A stretch of 64,000 nucleotides of DNA, from assembly GCA_014841595.1 (NCBI GenBank), contig JACYUE010000001.1, forward strand, positions 190,193-254,192, read 5' to 3'. The position numbers were made by a program, and so were the translations under genes. The notes below the pieces were generated by a model that saw only the letters and a program-made list of their open reading frames with translations, had not been told where the DNA came from and made no database searches. This DNA is from Oxalobacteraceae sp. CFBP 8761 (lineage in GTDB: Bacteria; Pseudomonadota; Gammaproteobacteria; Burkholderiales; Burkholderiaceae_D). Positions 63,443 through 64,000 of this stretch are shown here, piece after piece (position 1 is the first letter of the stretch; each line of letters starts with the position of its first letter).

Positions 63443-64000
63443 ATGAGCCGCCAGCGCTCGATTCGCAAGAAGCTGGTAGCAATGGTGATGACGACCACAC
63501 TCGTCGCACTGCTGGTCTCGATCGCCCTGGTGGTGGCCTATGACCTGCGCAGCTATCACCACACGCTCGTCAATGACCTGTCGACCGACGCCGAACTGGT
63601 CGGCCACATGACGTCTGCCGCACTCACGTTCGACGACCCGCGCCTTGCCAACGAAGACCTGCTGCTGCTGCGGGCCAGTCCCCTGGTGCGCGGCGCCGCG
63701 ATCTACGATGCGCGCGGCCAGCTGTTCGCGTCCTATTCGGCTGCCGGTGAACAGCGGCCCGCGCCGCAGCGGCTCGAACAGATCGACGAAAGCGGCAACG
63801 GCATCATGGTGGTCAGCCAGCCGATCGTCGAAAATGGCGAGACGGTCGGCACGGTCGTGATGCGCGCCGAGAACCGCATGCTGGCGCGCTTCATCGATTA
63901 CCTTGCCATCGCCGTTGGCGTGACCCTGATCGCAATGGCGATCGCCTACCTGCTCATGCGCCGCTTCGGGCGCGTGCTCACGTCGCCGATCATCGCGATC
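63443..64000 (+). CDS. Membrane sensor with CHASE8-type periplasmic domain (partial, runs off window end)
   Basis: 186 codons visible from the ATG at 63443 (RBS GGAGGAA). A first membrane helix (about 11-33), a periplasmic domain of CHASE8 type (about 34-145: LSTDAELVGHMTSAALTFDDP, LLLLRASPLVRGAAIYDARG), a second helix (about 150-170) and the start of a HAMP-like stretch. Such proteins end in histidine kinase, GGDEF or other output domains, which lie beyond the window. Confidence 0.85.
   Translation, partial: MSRQRSIRKKLVAMVMTTTLVALLVSIALVVAYDLRSYHHTLVNDLSTDAELVGHMTSAALTFDDPRLANEDLLLLRASPLVRGAAIYDARGQLFASYSAAGEQRPAPQRLEQIDESGNGIMVVSQPIVENGETVGTVVMRAENRMLARFIDYLAIAVGVTLIAMAIAYLLMRRFGRVLTSPIIAI

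Noticed and set aside
62563..63498. A 311-codon version of the cinA-type protein
   Set aside because: The conserved domain begins at the GTG at 63045, which has a GGAGA site; the extra N-terminal part has no known domain.

Overview
The window looks like a chromosomal segment of a betaproteobacterium in Burkholderiales, most likely Oxalobacteraceae (Massilia, Janthinobacterium or a relative). The basis is high G+C coding sequence, the neighbourhood recA-recX-DUF2889-sucC-sucD-type IV pilin, the run pgk-pyk-fba-purC-purE-purK-sua5, and protein sequences typical of that group. This assignment is inference from gene order and protein recognition; no rRNA or tRNA gene was found to anchor it.

Layout. 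1-4883: edge of a type VI secretion cluster, with tssE-tssF-tssG leftward and a lone tssK rightward. 4899-11693: an S9 peptidase, then a leftward operon of response regulator, histidine kinase, DUF4212 small subunit and sodium:solute symporter. 11836-20208: recA (with LexA box) and recX, a DUF2889 gene, succinyl-CoA synthetase, an RpoN-type pilin promoter and pilin gene, a second S9 peptidase and a fasciclin protein. 20341-26631: MerR-like regulator, moaC, BepA-type M48 protease, a leftward set of small genes with a YheT hydrolase, and the azlCD exporter. 26670-34346: central carbon and purine genes plus Sua5. 34607-36721: a GDSL lipoprotein and OmpW. 36769-39964: a frameshifted aldo/keto reductase, a Gal80-like oxidoreductase and a divergent LysR gene. 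40032-46173: serine hydrolase, PAS-PAS-GGDEF-EAL protein and a large outer-membrane protein. 46181-46529: a compact nest of four repeat copies in inverted orientation. 46585-54597: a small unknown protein, a PAP2 phosphatase lipoprotein with a Pho-like promoter, a Bug/racemase/3-hydroxyacyl-CoA dehydrogenase operon with a divergent LysR gene, glutaryl-CoA dehydrogenase and a flavin reductase. 54752-64000: msrA, a hemerythrin-PdxH fusion, tcdA, a periplasmic FKBP, a zinc-responsive ArsR/CDF pair with a clear operator, a double M16 protease, a CinA C-terminal domain protein and the start of a CHASE8-type sensor.

Most of the window is ordinary housekeeping. The points most worth following are the one-polypeptide fusion of an HHE hemerythrin domain with pyridoxamine phosphate oxidase; a canonical EF-hand loop plus a long charged insert inside the sodium:solute symporter; four genes whose -10 hexamers sit exactly where transcription would begin at the start codon (possible leaderless mRNAs); the ArsR operator abutting its start codon; the Pho-like promoter of the PAP2 gene; the intrinsic terminator pressed against the pyk ribosome binding site; and the inverted repeat nest at 46.2-46.5 kb.
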